A stretch of 64,000 nucleotides of DNA from an uncultured Acidobacteriia bacterium (GTDB lineage: Bacteria > Acidobacteriota > Terriglobia > Bryobacterales > Bryobacteraceae), in assembly GCA_903923395.1 (NCBI GenBank), contig CAIXXM010000147.1, positions 1 to 64,000 of the forward strand, given 5' to 3'. The position numbers and the translations under genes were made by a program. This document shows, piece by piece, positions 63,881 through 64,000 of the stretch. Numbering within the stretch: position 1 is the stretch's first letter; every line of letters begins with the position of its first letter. A model generated the notes under the pieces. It was not told where the DNA came from. It searched no databases and worked only from the letters and a program-made list of their open reading frames with translations.

Positions 63881-64000
63881 TTACATCATTCGAGCCATCG
63901 GCTTGCGCGGCTTCGCGCTTTCCGGCTCCAGAATAACCTTCGAACGGAAGGGCAGATTCAGTTTCCCGGAATCCTCCACCGGAGCTTCCTGAGCGGGAAC
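63881..64000 (-). CDS. C-terminal end of an unidentified leftward gene
   Basis: The last 39 residues of a minus-strand frame that continues past the window edge, ending in a TAA at 63881-63883. The visible tail reads FRSKVILEPESAKPRKPMA and then RMM. It is basic and proline-containing. Too short to identify. It converges on the zinc-ribbon gene with 8 bases between the stops. Confidence 0.5.
   Translation of the reverse strand, partial: VPAQEAPVEDSGKLNLPFRSKVILEPESAKPRKPMARMM

Overview
This is a GC-rich bacterial chromosome segment, and the gene content suggests a Gram-negative acidobacterium, most likely Solibacter/Bryobacter-like. The pointers are an Oar-type TonB-dependent receptor with an N-terminal carboxypeptidase-regulatory domain, two sigma factors of the acidobacterial/planctomycete ECF type each beside a large Ser/Thr kinase, a PEP-CTERM protein, a Tat-exported sulfatase, and LptE with Psd/PssA showing an outer membrane and phosphatidylethanolamine. 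This assignment is an inference from protein content. No rRNA gene is present.

Layout. 0-4.2 kb: a leftward MFS transporter, acetyltransferase and proline dehydrogenase set, then two unknown genes. 4.4-8.4 kb: tRNA-Asp and a large TonB-dependent receptor. 8.6-13.5 kb: a small unknown gene, a CarD-type regulator with a textbook promoter, and a cytochrome c oxidase operon (subunits II, I, III, a second III-like protein and a 58-residue membrane protein). 13.5-21.7 kb: a sulfatase, then the leftward set glnE, psd, pssA, an Asd-like protein without the catalytic cysteine, lptE and holA. 21.7-23.2 kb: a decayed TacA/TacT-like toxin-antitoxin pair and an unknown gene. 23.2-35.1 kb: MOSC and YdjM-like genes, then two sigma factor/Ser-Thr kinase loci flanking thymidine kinase. 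The second locus also carries an unknown protein and a lipoprotein with a haem c motif. It is the best candidate here for an undescribed signalling or redox system. 35-43 kb: an Ada-like alkyltransferase, an IlvD/Edd-family dehydratase, glutamine synthetase, Dps and a hybrid sensor kinase.

43-56 kb is the replication and segregation region. gyrB, dnaN and dnaA read leftwards. tRNA-Gly, cysH, cysC, a PHP phosphoesterase, tRNA-Arg, purD and mnmG follow. Then comes a cluster of parS sites directly before parA-parB. The + strand is G-rich up to about 54 kb and C-rich beyond, and the switch falls at the parS cluster. The sign is the reverse of what an origin flanked by outward-reading dnaA and parAB normally shows. 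56-64 kb holds a MerR regulator, a DinB-fold protein, an orphan CpaF ATPase, an exported alpha/beta hydrolase, an EamA transporter, a PfkB kinase, MurJ, a CdsZ-like zinc-ribbon protein and the end of a further leftward gene.

How genes relate: GlnA and its adenylyltransferase GlnE are both present, with the adenylylation tyrosine region conserved. Psd and PssA make phosphatidylethanolamine, and LptE and MurJ serve envelope assembly. CysH and CysC handle APS. DnaA, DnaN, HolA, GyrB and ParAB/parS cover replication and segregation.
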